Origin: Lachnospiraceae bacterium
GTDB taxonomy: Bacteria; Bacillota; Clostridia; Lachnospirales; Lachnospiraceae
Assembly: GCA_900772845.1 (NCBI GenBank)
Contig: CAAGSD010000128.1
Span: 1 to 45,160, forward strand
Direction: 5' to 3'
DNA length: 45,160 bases
Numbering within the stretch: position 1 is the first letter of the stretch; each line of letters starts with the position of its first letter. Below, in pieces: positions 7,197-16,586 of this stretch. Both the position numbers and the translations under genes were made by a program. The notes beneath the pieces were generated by a model. It searched no databases and was not told the origin of the DNA. It saw only the letters and a program-made list of their open reading frames with translations.

Positions 7197-8699
7197 TTAC
7201 TTTTTTTCATTAAAGTAAGTATCAAAAATGCGTCTTGCAATAGGCACTGCATAATCACCGCCGCTTCCGGCGCCTTCGACGATGATCGTTACACAGACTT
7301 CCGGATCTTCTGCCGGTGCAAAACCGGTAAACCATGCATGACTGTCACCCTTTACGTTATTATATTCTGCCGAACCCGTTTTTCCCGCTGCGGTATAATC
7401 CAGTCCCTTTAGCTTGGAAGCAGTTCCCTCCTGTACCACATCCGTCATTAACTGTCTGAGAATCGCAGATTCGTCTTCTGTCATCACCCGGCCGTACTCA
7501 GAAGCCTTAAAGCTCTTGACTACAGTACCCTCATCATTTTCCACATGATCGATCACATAGGGCTTCATCAGAATACCGTCATTGGCAATAGCGCAGGTGA
7601 TCATATTCAGATGAATGGGTGTGATCTGGGTTTTGCCCTGCCCGATAGAGGTCTGCATCATTTCCGCAGAAGGTGTACTTTCGGAGACAAGTGCGGTGCT
7701 TTTGGCATAATTTAATGTGAGCGGCAGTTCTTTATTAAACAAAAGATCATTTAATGTTTCCTGAAATGCACTGCGGTTCAGACTCATACCGATATTGGCA
7801 AAGGATGAATTACAGGATTTGGCAAAAGATTTTTTGAAATCCACCTGTCCGTGATTGGATCCATGATAGCAGCTGATCTTACTGTCCCCCACACGGAACG
7901 AACCATTACAGTTGTAAGAATAGTTCTGATACGTATTAGGGTTCTCACGAATGTATTCCAATGCAGTTACAATTTTAAACGTAGATCCCGGAGGATACAA
8001 TCCCTGGGTCGCACGGTTCAAAAGTACGGTACTGGAATCATCAGCCACCAGATCATCCCAGATATCTGCAATAGAATTGGGATCAAAGTCAGGATGCGAT
8101 ACCATGGCCAGAATTTTGCCGGTGGATACCTCGGTTACAATGATGGCACCACGATAAATGTCCAACTGATCATTAGCCACCTGCTGGATCTGTACGTCTA
8201 ATGTCGTATAGACATTATCTCCCGGATTCTTTTTCCCGGCAGTATCATTTTTCACTTTATTGGTCAGAGACGTATTTGTATTGATGAGATAATAGTTTGC
8301 CAGCGCTTCTACCCCCATTCTGCCCTGGGTAGAATATCCCACAATATGGGAAAACAGGTTCTTATAGGGATAATTACGGCTTTCCTCTTCGTCCTCATTC
8401 AGAATAGTTTCCGCAAGGACTTCCCCGTCTCTGGAATAGATGGAGCCGCGGTAATTCCGGGACAGCAAAATCTGCTGACGGGAATTGTAACTGTTGTTGA
8501 TCATGTCCTGCTCACTGGTGGCAACAAAATGCCCCAGATAGACCAGCAGACACAGAAACAGAACACCGATACTTCCTGCAGAAAGCCAGATCTCGCGCTG
8601 ATTGCCCATACGTTTTTTGTTCTGCATTTTTTTCCTGCGGTCGGCGTCTTTACTATTTTGCATATTTTTCTGCGGATTCTGCATTTTATTTTCTGCCAC
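7197..8699 (-). CDS. Class B penicillin-binding protein (peptidoglycan transpeptidase)
   Basis: 500 residues. Short Lys-rich cytosolic tail, one membrane helix (about 38-60), then a short PBP-dimer-like region and a transpeptidase domain with all three motifs: STFK (Ser239 nucleophile), SCN (295-297) and KTGS (440-443). It cross-links peptidoglycan outside the membrane. At 500 residues it is smaller than FtsI or PBP2 of rod-shaped bacteria and resembles the PbpA type that pairs with an SEDS protein. It overlaps the upstream SEDS gene by 14 bases, so the two are co-translated as a glycosyltransferase-transpeptidase pair. The start codon is GTG, after GGAGAGCGCAGAG. Confidence 0.92.
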   Translation of the reverse strand: MAENKMQNPQKNMQNSKDADRRKKMQNKKRMGNQREIWLSAGSIGVLFLCLLVYLGHFVATSEQDMINNSYNSRQQILLSRNYRGSIYSRDGEVLAETILNEDEEESRNYPYKNLFSHIVGYSTQGRMGVEALANYYLINTNTSLTNKVKNDTAGKKNPGDNVYTTLDVQIQQVANDQLDIYRGAIIVTEVSTGKILAMVSHPDFDPNSIADIWDDLVADDSSTVLLNRATQGLYPPGSTFKIVTALEYIRENPNTYQNYSYNCNGSFRVGDSKISCYHGSNHGQVDFKKSFAKSCNSSFANIGMSLNRSAFQETLNDLLFNKELPLTLNYAKSTALVSESTPSAEMMQTSIGQGKTQITPIHLNMITCAIANDGILMKPYVIDHVENDEGTVVKSFKASEYGRVMTEDESAILRQLMTDVVQEGTASKLKGLDYTAAGKTGSAEYNNVKGDSHAWFTGFAPAEDPEVCVTIIVEGAGSGGDYAVPIARRIFDTYFNEKK

Positions 8700-10011
8700 C
8701 TCTGCGCTCTCCTTCCTTCTGTAGTCGGATATAAATTCCCTGAATAATGAAAAACATGATCATCGTGGTCATAACAGAGCTTCCGCCATAGCTGATAAAA
8801 GGAAGCGTTACTCCGGTCAGCGGAATGAACTTAGTGCCTCCGCCGATAGTCAGGAATATCTGGAAAATATACATAATGCCGATGCCATATACGATCAGCT
8901 GATAGAATCTGTCGTGAATACATACCGCTACCCGCATCATCTCCAAGAAGCTGCTGATACAGATAAGGATCAGGCACATACCGAAGACCACACCCAGCTC
9001 CTCACAAATAGAGGAAAAGATAAAGTCCGCTTCCACATAAGGAATGGCCGTAGGATTTCCTTTTAACAGTCCCATACCGAACCAGCTGCCGCTGCCGATG
9101 GCAAAAAGAGACTGTGTGATCTGATAGCCTTTGTTATCAATATATTTCCAGGGATCCTGCCAGGCCAGTACTCTGACCCGTACATGATCAAACAGCTGAT
9201 ACGCCAGATAGGAGGCCGCACCGCCGCCGACAAGCCCGGCGAGCAGATACAGATAATTTCTGGTAGCTGCAAACACCACGAATACAAAGCCCACGAAAAA
9301 GATCAATGCGCTTCCCAGATCCTTGGACACTACAAGGATCACTACATGTGCCCCTGCAATGACCGCCGTCAGAACGATTCTCTGAAAAGAGATATTCTCC
9401 CACAGTGCTCCCGCTAAAAAGAACAGGAACAGAATCTTGACGAATTCTGAAGGCTGAAAAGTGATACCCCCCAGGGAAAAGGAAATCTTAGATCCGTGGG
9501 TCACTTCTCCGAGGATCAGTACCGTACTTAACAGTGCGATTCCAAGTGTGGCATACAGCCAGGTGATCTTCTTGAAAAAATGGATTTTCCCCAGTAAATA
9601 CGGAATAAACAGGGAAAAGATCAACGATACCAGAACAATGACATACTGCCGGATCGCCTTATCAAAGGACAATCTCGATACAATGCAAAGACCGATGCCC
9701 AGAAGCATACACATATTATTCAGCAAAAGCCTGTTAATATTCTCGTAGATCAGCGACACCATAGTGATGGTGGCAAACAGGAAGATCAGAATAAATGCGA
9801 AGAAAAACAGATACTGAAAATCTTTGCTGACCAGTGACAGATTCAAAAAACAAAGTACCTGTACCAGAAACATCAGTAGATTCTGCAAGGCATAAACGCT
9901 ACGATGCTGCTCTCCCACCGGATATCGGAAGGTATAGAAACAGCTTGCTGTATATAACACCATAAAAAAGGCGATAAAATATTTGGATAATTCAATCACA
10001 TATTCCTGCAT
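8686..10011 (-). CDS. SEDS peptidoglycan glycosyltransferase (FtsW/RodA/SpoVE family)
   Basis: 441 residues with about ten to twelve hydrophobic helices. Family motifs are present: FQPSEFVKI (185-193), the KDLGSALIFF helix (230-239), AWQDPWKYID (283-292) with the catalytic-loop Asp, and the C-terminal PFISYGGSS. SEDS proteins polymerise lipid II into glycan strands. Its partner is the class B PBP immediately downstream (14-base overlap). With both FtsW-like and RodA-like features I do not assign a division, elongation or sporulation role. The first two helices before the core are longer than in the E. coli proteins. Confidence 0.92.
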   Translation of the reverse strand: MQEYVIELSKYFIAFFMVLYTASCFYTFRYPVGEQHRSVYALQNLLMFLVQVLCFLNLSLVSKDFQYLFFFAFILIFLFATITMVSLIYENINRLLLNNMCMLLGIGLCIVSRLSFDKAIRQYVIVLVSLIFSLFIPYLLGKIHFFKKITWLYATLGIALLSTVLILGEVTHGSKISFSLGGITFQPSEFVKILFLFFLAGALWENISFQRIVLTAVIAGAHVVILVVSKDLGSALIFFVGFVFVVFAATRNYLYLLAGLVGGGAASYLAYQLFDHVRVRVLAWQDPWKYIDNKGYQITQSLFAIGSGSWFGMGLLKGNPTAIPYVEADFIFSSICEELGVVFGMCLILICISSFLEMMRVAVCIHDRFYQLIVYGIGIMYIFQIFLTIGGGTKFIPLTGVTLPFISYGGSSVMTTMIMFFIIQGIYIRLQKEGERRGGRK

Positions 10012-10030
10012 GCATTCAAAACCTCTCTGT

Positions 10031-12286
10031 CTATTCTACCCCACGTTTTTCATGACCGGTGGTGTACTCTGCATACGGCAGATCACTGTGCACACCGGCA
10101 AAGTACTCCAGAACTTCCAAAGTCTCTGACTTATTTTCCGTAGTAAAATCAAGGCGTCCGGTCACCAGACCATTCCATTTGCTCCGATCCTTATGCAAGG
10201 ATAGCGGAACACTGTTATAAATCACATTATAGCAATGGGTACAATTCCGCATCACAGGAAACTTCTTATGATAGCGGTCTGTCAGATCCAGGGCTTTCGG
10301 ATTTTCCTGCGGCTGACACCGGTCGGTAGTCCTTTGCACACAATTGGCGGTGACCATCATGGGAATTCTGCCGTAGATCACTTTTTCTGCAGGAAATGAC
10401 GGATCCAGAAGGACCTTCTGCTCCGCTGCGTTTAATTCTAACGGCAGACAGAAGCCGTCTAAGAATTCTTTCCAGAAATCCCTGCCAGTCCGGTTCCAGA
10501 GATAGAGGCTGTGATCTCCGTAGATCTCTTTTCCGGTGAAATTCCATTGTTTCAGCAATTCGATATGTTCCATGGACGCTGCCTGAAACCCCTGAATAAA
10601 TTCCAAATTCTCCTGCAGTAACTGTTGTAATTTTTCGAGATACGATTCATCCCGCAGACGCAGGATCTTCGGTAGAGCGATCATGCAGTAGATCTCTTTT
10701 TCCGAAAGTTCTCGGAACATCTTATTCGCCGCTGTCTTGTCCTGTAACAGGAAATCCGCATCCAGATACAGGCGGATCGGTCCGGAAGCTATGACAGGAT
10801 TCTTCGAGAAAGCAGAGGCACAAAATCCCTGCCACTGTTCCGGTGTCCGCAGGGTAATAGCCCATTTTCCCTTCTCTTTCTGAACTTTTGGGGCAGTTTC
10901 CTTTTGATCAGCTTCTTTTTGATCAGCTTCTTTCCGGGATCCTTCTTTCGAAACCGTGTCCGGATCCTTTTCGGAAGTCCGCTCATAAGAAAAACCGTTT
11001 GCCAGGATCACCTGCTTTTCCAGCAGCGTCAGACCTCTTCTGCGTAATTCATTGATTGCTTTTAAGGGATAGAAGGCATTGTCACTTACCCGGATCTCAA
11101 TGGCTTCCGCCAGGTGAAAATGACTGTCCCCCAGTTTTCCCAGCTGCTTTGCAATATTTTCCTGCGTGATGGGCTGTCTGGAAGCTTCTTCTACCAAAGC
11201 CCCCTCCACGGTGATGGCAGTCCCACCGGTCCACAGATACAATTTTGCCATTTCGCCGGTCACAAATTCTGCCTGCATATAGATGGGAAGTGACAGCTTT
11301 TGTTCCAGATGTTCTTTCCGGATACGCTGAAGCAAAGCCTCATCACTGCCGCTGTAAGCCGGGCTGTTCAGGGTCACCATCTCACGGCCATTGTGCTTAT
11401 GATAATAGCCATCCTGTCTCTCACTGCGGATATAGAGGCAGGAAAGGGTGTGCATATCGGTTTTGGATATATTTAAGGGTGCTTTCGGATCCTCATAATA
11501 CTTGTCAATGTATTTGCGGTAAACTGCGGTCACTCCGGCGGCATATTCCGGCTTCTTCATACGGCCTTCAATCTTAAAGGAGTCGATCCCTGCCTCCATA
11601 AGCTCCGGAATATATTCAATGGTACACATGTCTTTCAGGCTTAAAGGATAGCATTCCTTCGGATGTTTTCCGGTGGTATAGGGCAGACGACAGGGCTGGG
11701 CACAACGTCCCCTGTTGCCGCTTCTGCCCCCCAGGATACTGCTGAACAGGCATTGCCCGGAATAGCAATAACACATGGCTCCATGGATAAAACATTCGAT
11801 CTCAAGTCCTGTGACTTCCTTGATCCGGCGGATTTCCGCAAGACTCAGTTCCCGGGCGGGAACCACACGACAGGCCCCCTGTTCCTTCAGAAAAGCCGCC
11901 CCGTATTCTCCGGTAATAGTCATCTGGGTGCTGCCGTGAAGTTCCATCCCCGGGAAATGCTCCCGAAGATACGCAAACACGCCCATATCCTGTATGATAG
12001 CACCATCCAGTCCGGCCTTGTAATACGGCAATAAATATTCATATAGTCCGGACATTTCTGATTCCTTGACCAAGGTGTTCACCGTAAGATATACTTTTCT
12101 CTGAAAAAGATGGGCATACCGGATACAGGACACCAGTTCTTCTTCTGAAAAATTATCTGCATACGCTCTGGCTCCGAATCGACTGCCGCCCAGATATATG
12201 GCATCCGCACCAGCATGGATAGCTCCGTAAAAAGCTTCCACATTCCCGGCAGGTGCCAGTAATTCTACTTTTTTTGCTGCCTTCAT
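10031..12286 (-). CDS. U32 family peptidase / RlhA-like protein with DUF3656
   Basis: 751 residues. The U32 domain begins VELLAPAGNVEAFYGAI and contains ADAIYLGG; the U32 signature ECFIHGAMCYCYSGQC sits at residues 164-179. Cys172, Cys179, Cys195 and Cys199 fit the iron-sulfur ligands known in UbiU/RlhA relatives. Long members with a DUF3656 insert, like this one, include RlhA, which acts in 23S rRNA C2501 hydroxylation; others are called collagenases, so the exact reaction is open. Residues about 435-465 are a Lys/Glu-rich low-complexity linker encoded by a 15-base tandem repeat. Nineteen bases upstream of the SEDS gene. Confidence 0.85.
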   Translation of the reverse strand: MKAAKKVELLAPAGNVEAFYGAIHAGADAIYLGGSRFGARAYADNFSEEELVSCIRYAHLFQRKVYLTVNTLVKESEMSGLYEYLLPYYKAGLDGAIIQDMGVFAYLREHFPGMELHGSTQMTITGEYGAAFLKEQGACRVVPARELSLAEIRRIKEVTGLEIECFIHGAMCYCYSGQCLFSSILGGRSGNRGRCAQPCRLPYTTGKHPKECYPLSLKDMCTIEYIPELMEAGIDSFKIEGRMKKPEYAAGVTAVYRKYIDKYYEDPKAPLNISKTDMHTLSCLYIRSERQDGYYHKHNGREMVTLNSPAYSGSDEALLQRIRKEHLEQKLSLPIYMQAEFVTGEMAKLYLWTGGTAITVEGALVEEASRQPITQENIAKQLGKLGDSHFHLAEAIEIRVSDNAFYPLKAINELRRRGLTLLEKQVILANGFSYERTSEKDPDTVSKEGSRKEADQKEADQKETAPKVQKEKGKWAITLRTPEQWQGFCASAFSKNPVIASGPIRLYLDADFLLQDKTAANKMFRELSEKEIYCMIALPKILRLRDESYLEKLQQLLQENLEFIQGFQAASMEHIELLKQWNFTGKEIYGDHSLYLWNRTGRDFWKEFLDGFCLPLELNAAEQKVLLDPSFPAEKVIYGRIPMMVTANCVQRTTDRCQPQENPKALDLTDRYHKKFPVMRNCTHCYNVIYNSVPLSLHKDRSKWNGLVTGRLDFTTENKSETLEVLEYFAGVHSDLPYAEYTTGHEKRGVE
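10902..10931. repeat. 15-base tandem duplication inside the U32 gene
   Basis: TTTTGATCAGCTTCT occurs twice in a row (10902-10916, 10917-10931). In the minus-strand protein it encodes the repeated pentapeptide KEADQ in the charged linker. It keeps the frame, so it only changes linker length. Confidence 0.8.
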
Positions 12287-12322
12287 AGATTTTAAATTAC
12301 CTCTGTTGCATTTTAATATCCT

Positions 12323-12356
12323 ATAAGCAAATAGCTGTCCGAAAACGGACAGCTAT
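12323..12356 (-). terminator. Hairpin between zapA and the U32 gene
   Basis: Perfect 11-base stem ATAGCTGTCCG (12331-12341) with 12346-12356 and a four-base loop, directly after the zapA stop. On the minus strand it is followed by TTGCTTAT, a poor T-tract, so it may be only a partial terminator that lets some transcription enter the U32-SEDS-PBP-Nudix genes. Confidence 0.6.
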
Positions 12357-12359
12357 CAA

Positions 12360-12761
12360 TTATTTGTCTTTTAATTCTGTCTCCAGACGTACGATCTTCT
12401 TAGCGTCTTCATTTAACTGCTTCTGCAGTTCTTTTCCCTGTTTTTCCGCATTTTCCAGTTTGATCTGTGCAGAGATCAGTTCATGTTTCAGATCGTAGAG
12501 CTCTTTTTCCTTGCCCTGCAGTTCTTCCTCCAGAATAGAAATCTGCTTCTTGGCTTTAAAATAATCATCCGCAATATTCAGCTGGAGCAATACACTCTGC
12601 TTATCCAAAGACTGTCTCCGAAAGCTGTCCAGTTTCCCGTATTCTGCGATCTTGCCGTTAATATAAGAGGCAATTTTCTGCATGTAATCTTCACTTTCAT
12701 AGCCGCTTAAAGTAAATACTTTCCCACCTATGATCACTTCTGTATCTGTCTTAGGAGACAT
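12360..12761 (-). CDS. zapA: Cell division protein ZapA
   Basis: 133 residues. The N-terminal ZapA domain has EVIIGGKVFTLSGYESEDYMQKIASYIN and the NIADDYF helix; the C-terminal half is a long coiled coil. ZapA bundles FtsZ filaments at the septum. Family members are about 85-110 residues, so this one has an extended coil. It has its own promoter at 12835-12863 and starts with ATG after AAGAGGGG. It heads the block of wall and division genes. Confidence 0.9.
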   Translation of the reverse strand: MSPKTDTEVIIGGKVFTLSGYESEDYMQKIASYINGKIAEYGKLDSFRRQSLDKQSVLLQLNIADDYFKAKKQISILEEELQGKEKELYDLKHELISAQIKLENAEKQGKELQKQLNEDAKKIVRLETELKDK

Positions 12762-12834
12762 CGCTACACCCCTCTTAACACTCTTTTGAAAAACACAATA
12801 TATGCCATTTACGCAAAAATGTAATACAACATTT

Positions 12835-12863
12835 ATTATATATCAGAATGTATAGGGTGGCAA
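12835..12863 (-). promoter_or_regulatory. Promoter of zapA
   Basis: Minus strand TTGCCA (12858-12863), 17-base spacer, TATAAT (12835-12840). Predicted start near 12828, giving a leader of about 66 bases. It lies in the gap after ruvB. Confidence 0.75.
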
Positions 12864-12901
12864 GTAAAATTTCATAACCCTTCCACATCAAGCCTTCGAT
12901 A

Positions 12902-13891
12902 TCATTTCAGCCCCAGATGATGATAGGCCAGATCTGTCACCACTCTGCCCTTGGGGGTTCTGTTTAAGAAGCCGTTCTTGATCAGGTATGGCTCGTACAC
13001 ATCTTCGATGGTACCGGCATCTTCACCGATAGCGGCTGCCAGCGTATCCAGTCCTACCGGACCACCGTCGAATTTTTCGATGATGGTGACCAGAATATTG
13101 CGGTCAATGTGGTCTAATCCCATCTTGTCCACGTCCATAAGATCCAGAGCGGTTTTTGCGACTTCTTCTGTGATGATGCCGTCGTATTTTACCTGGGCAA
13201 AGTCACGGACACGTTTTAAGATCCGGTTCGCCAGTCTCGGCGTACCGCGGCTTCTTCTGGCCATTTCCTTTGCCCCGGCGGGTTCGATCTCCACATCCAG
13301 GATCCGGGCGGAATGCATGATGATCTGCTGTAATTCTTCTACGGTATAAAATTCCAGATGATGGATCATGCCGAAACGGTCCCTCAGAGGTGCCGTCAGA
13401 AGTCCGGCGCGGGTGGTCGCTCCCACCAGAGTGAATTTCGGCAATTCCAGTCGTACTGATCTTGCACTGGAACCCTTTCCAATCATAATATCGATGCAGT
13501 AATCCTCCATAGCTGGGTACAGTACTTCTTCTACCTGACGGTTCAGTCGATGGATCTCATCCACAAATAACAGGTCTCCTTCTTCCAGATTGTTCAGGAT
13601 TGCTGCCATTTCACCGGGCTTTTCAATTGCAGGTCCACTGGTCACCTTCATATGAACACCCATTTCGTTAGCAATGATTCCTGCCAGCGTGGTCTTGCCC
13701 AGTCCGGGCGGTCCATAGAACAATACATGATCCAGAGCGTCTCCGCGCTGTTTGGCGGCCGTAATATAGACCTTCAGGTTCTCTTTGATCTTAGACTGGC
13801 CAATATAGTCATCCAGTGTCTGAGGCCGCAGAGAGCCTTCCAGTTTGATATCTTCTTCTGTGATATTTGTCTCGATCATTCTTCTAGGCAT
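12902..13891 (-). CDS. ruvB: Holliday junction branch migration helicase RuvB
   Basis: 329 residues, usual length. The hexameric AAA+ motor drives branch migration with RuvA. N-terminal SLRPQTLDDYIGQ, Walker A GPPGLGKT (60-67), Walker B with DEIH (111-114), sensor 1 GATTRAG, and the RuvB winged-helix C-terminus with GLDTLAAAIGED. It starts 15 bases after the ruvA stop; the two share the LexA-box promoter at 14601-14629. Confidence 0.98.
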   Translation of the reverse strand: MPRRMIETNITEEDIKLEGSLRPQTLDDYIGQSKIKENLKVYITAAKQRGDALDHVLFYGPPGLGKTTLAGIIANEMGVHMKVTSGPAIEKPGEMAAILNNLEEGDLLFVDEIHRLNRQVEEVLYPAMEDYCIDIMIGKGSSARSVRLELPKFTLVGATTRAGLLTAPLRDRFGMIHHLEFYTVEELQQIIMHSARILDVEIEPAGAKEMARRSRGTPRLANRILKRVRDFAQVKYDGIITEEVAKTALDLMDVDKMGLDHIDRNILVTIIEKFDGGPVGLDTLAAAIGEDAGTIEDVYEPYLIKNGFLNRTPKGRVVTDLAYHHLGLK

Positions 13892-13906
13892 AATTTATCC
13901 AGTTCC

Positions 13907-14533
13907 TTAAAACAATTTTTTCAGTGCCGCTTTCAGGATGGCGCCGGAATCCATGGCCTCCACATCCTCGATGGCATTGACGGCCTTGAGACTTTCCGCC
14001 TGTCCATACCCCAGTGCCACCAATGCTTCCACCGCTTCTTTTTTCTTCTCACTGTCGATGTGCAGGCTGCCTGCCGTCAGGATTCCCTCCGCACCACCGG
14101 CCGCAATTTCCCGGGAGATCAGGGTATCGTCAATGGAGATCTTATCCTTCAGTTCCAGGATCAGACGCTGTGCCGTTCTGGCGCCTACCCCGGGAGCTTT
14201 GGCGATCGCCTTGGCATCCCCGGACATAATGGCAAACCGCAGAGCATCCGCATCCATAACTGACAATATGGCAAGTGCTCCCTTGGGGCCGATGCCGCTG
14301 ACGGTGATACAGAGCCTGAACATCTCCAGGTCACTCCGGGAGAGAAAACCATATAATAAAAATGCATCTTCCTTCACATAGGTATAAGTGTAAAGCCGAA
14401 CCTCTTCTCCGATTCCCGGAAGCCTGGAGGCTGTATCCGCAGAAATCCGGACATTAATGCCAAATCCGTTGACATCGACCACCGCATTATCTACCGTAAC
14501 ATCTTCCAAAAAACCATTCACATATGCAAACAT
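13907..14533 (-). CDS. ruvA: Holliday junction DNA-binding protein RuvA
   Basis: 208 residues. N-terminal OB fold MFAYVNGFLEDVTVDNAVVDVNGFG, helix-hairpin-helix motifs around VSGIGPKGALAIL and APGVGARTAQRLILELKDK, and a C-terminal domain (EAVEALVALGYGQAE) that contacts RuvB. I take the ATG at 14533, which follows GAGG; an upstream TTG at 14566 would add 11 residues that relatives do not have. Head gene of ruvAB. No ruvC is nearby, as expected in Firmicutes, which use RecU. Confidence 0.96.
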   Translation of the reverse strand: MFAYVNGFLEDVTVDNAVVDVNGFGINVRISADTASRLPGIGEEVRLYTYTYVKEDAFLLYGFLSRSDLEMFRLCITVSGIGPKGALAILSVMDADALRFAIMSGDAKAIAKAPGVGARTAQRLILELKDKISIDDTLISREIAAGGAEGILTAGSLHIDSEKKKEAVEALVALGYGQAESLKAVNAIEDVEAMDSGAILKAALKKLF

Positions 14534-14577
14534 GTATGTTAAGTCCTCGTCTTTCCTGTCCTGCAAATAGTAACCTG

Positions 14578-14616
14578 TAAAAATCGGCTACGATATGTTT
14601 ATCATACCATAGCCGA
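14578..14616 (-). terminator. Terminator of the ABC exporter gene, overlapping the ruvAB promoter
   Basis: Stem of 14 bases with two mismatches (14584-14597 with 14603-14616), then TTTTT on the minus strand. It lies about 50 bases past the ABC gene stop. The upper part of the stem also contains the -10 box of the ruvAB promoter. Confidence 0.7.
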
Positions 14617-14629
14617 ACATATGTTTCAA
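14601..14629 (-). promoter_or_regulatory. Promoter of ruvAB
   Basis: Minus strand TTGAAA (14624-14629), 17-base spacer, TATGAT (14601-14606). Predicted start near 14594, about 60 bases before the ruvA ATG. The LexA box at 14614-14627 covers part of the -35 and spacer. Confidence 0.75.
14614..14627. promoter_or_regulatory. LexA (DinR) box at ruvAB
   Basis: CGAACATATGTTTC matches the Gram-positive LexA consensus CGAACRNRYGTTYG at 13 of 14 positions; only the last base differs. It sits across the -35 and spacer of the ruvAB promoter, the expected place for repression, and ruvAB is a common SOS target. Confidence 0.8.
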
Positions 14630-14663
14630 GCAGCTTTTCTGTTTTCTGATTTCTGTATTTCCA

Positions 14664-16469
14664 TCAGCTCTGGATCTTTTTCAACTGATAAAATTCTCCC
14701 TGCAGAGCCATAAGTTCTTCATAAGTGCCGCACTCTGAGCAATGTCCGTCAGCGATCACCGCAATCCTGTCAGCATCCCGGATAGTGGACAGTCTGTGCG
14801 CCACAATAAAGGTGGTACGCCCTTCTGTCAGATTGTTCAGGGCCTGTTGGATCAATTTCTCGGAGATGCTGTCCAGTGCGGAGGTTGCTTCATCCAGTAC
14901 GATCACCTTCGGATCCCGGATCAATGCTCTGGCAATAGAGATACGCTGTCTCTGACCGCCGGACAATTTGCCGCCGTGTTCTCCCACCATGGTATCCAGA
15001 CCCTTAGGCAGTGATGCGATCAATTCTGACAGATTGGCTGCTTTGATCACTCTCTGCAGTTCTTCTTCCGATACATTTTCGCATCCATAAGTGATATTAT
15101 CACGGATCGTTCCTGAGAACAGGATCGAAGTCTGGGGAACTACCGCCAGATGCTTTCGGTAGGTGCGCAGATCAATTTGGCTGATATCCTTGCCATCGAC
15201 CAGAACTTTTCCGCTTTCCGCCTGATTAAATCCGATGACCAGATTTAAGATCGTGGACTTTCCGGCACCGGATTCTCCTACCAGAGCAATGGTCTCTCCG
15301 GCTTTTACATGCAGATTTAAATGATTCAACACATTGTGTTCGTTGTTTTTATAATGGAAGCACACATCCTCAAAAGCAAAATCACCGGTCACCTGCTCTA
15401 ATTTTTCCTTGCCTTCGTTGTCTTCAATGTCTTCGGATAACAGCACTTCACCGATGGAATTGACGGATTCAATGCCCTTGGCAATGGTAGGCAGCAGGGT
15501 GACAATGGAGGACACCTGGTTGACCACCGTGGCAAAATAGCTCTGATACAATGTGATATCACCAGCCTGGATCTTGCCGCCGATGGCCAGATATCCGGTA
15601 AATGCCAGGCAGATCACCTGGAAGATCTGGAATACCGCCCAGCCGACAGAACCAAACAATGCCTGGATCAGATCCAGTTTGTAGCCTTTTTCCGCCACAG
15701 CAAAAAGCTGGCCGCTCATTTTGGCCACTTCTTCATCCTCCAGGGCATGTGCTCTGGTCACGGGCACAAGTTCCACCATTTCCATGACTCTGGCTGAAGT
15801 CTCTTCCATTTCCTTACGGAACTCTGTGTTCCGCTTCTTCATAATATTTCGGAAAGTGACCATCGTAACGGCCGCCACCGGTGTAGTCAGCAGGAAAAAC
15901 ACGAACACGATCCGGCTCTTACTGATGGTGACCACCAGGGCCACACCGATATTCAGGGCAATGTTCAGAATACTTAAAAATAACTGTGTGGAAAGACCTT
16001 CCACCGCTTCCACATCACGCATGATCTTGGACTGCAATCTTCCGGACTGCGTCTCCACATGATAGGAAATGGATAATTGCTGCAGCTTGCGGATCAATGC
16101 CTTCCGCAGTCCTGTCTCAGCATAACGGGTCGCCAGACTCTTATAGGATGTGTACAAATAGTTCATGGGAATATTAAGAAGGATCAGTCCCACTTCCAGA
16201 ATACTGTAAAAAATAATATTCCGAAAAGTCTCCGGATTGTGGGAAGTCACATCATTAATGATATTGGCTGTAATGATCGGCAGTACCCAGACACAGGCAT
16301 GTTTTGCAAAAAAGCAGATGACTGCCATGACAAATTTATGATAATTTCCCTTGTACAGATGTATCAGTGTTCGCAGCGGATGTCCCTGATTGTTCCGGTA
16401 ACATTCGATAAACCAGCTTTCGGTATCCATTTTCTGTCTTGGGGATGTTTTTGCTTCAAAGTCTTTCAT
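14664..16469 (-). CDS. ABC transporter, fused permease and ATPase (exporter half)
   Basis: 601 residues. N-terminal type IV ABC exporter membrane domain with about six helices (roughly 45-330), then an ATPase domain with Walker A GESGAGKST (398-406), LSGGQRQR (502-509), Walker B VIVLDE followed by the D-loop SALD, and the H-loop AHRLS (His558). One half-transporter per gene, so it works as a dimer. Drug, lipid or peptide export are all possible; no neighbour tells which. The start is either the ATG at 16469 or a TTG three codons earlier; AAAGG fits the ATG better. The leader upstream contains a hairpin followed by T5 (around 16530-16575). Confidence 0.88.
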   Translation of the reverse strand: MKDFEAKTSPRQKMDTESWFIECYRNNQGHPLRTLIHLYKGNYHKFVMAVICFFAKHACVWVLPIITANIINDVTSHNPETFRNIIFYSILEVGLILLNIPMNYLYTSYKSLATRYAETGLRKALIRKLQQLSISYHVETQSGRLQSKIMRDVEAVEGLSTQLFLSILNIALNIGVALVVTISKSRIVFVFFLLTTPVAAVTMVTFRNIMKKRNTEFRKEMEETSARVMEMVELVPVTRAHALEDEEVAKMSGQLFAVAEKGYKLDLIQALFGSVGWAVFQIFQVICLAFTGYLAIGGKIQAGDITLYQSYFATVVNQVSSIVTLLPTIAKGIESVNSIGEVLLSEDIEDNEGKEKLEQVTGDFAFEDVCFHYKNNEHNVLNHLNLHVKAGETIALVGESGAGKSTILNLVIGFNQAESGKVLVDGKDISQIDLRTYRKHLAVVPQTSILFSGTIRDNITYGCENVSEEELQRVIKAANLSELIASLPKGLDTMVGEHGGKLSGGQRQRISIARALIRDPKVIVLDEATSALDSISEKLIQQALNNLTEGRTTFIVAHRLSTIRDADRIAVIADGHCSECGTYEELMALQGEFYQLKKIQS

Positions 16470-16586
16470 TTTACTCAATGCCTTTCCAATGACACAAACT
16501 TATTTCTGCGAATGCTTGCATCAAACATGTTATTCAAAAAGCCTCGCAGATGCGATTTTACGAATGGCTTCTGAATAGCTACGTTT

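Noticed and set aside
16525..16545. AACATGTT palindrome in the ABC exporter leader, as a possible LexA box
   Set aside because: It lacks the GAAC-4-GTTC arms needed for the Gram-positive LexA motif.
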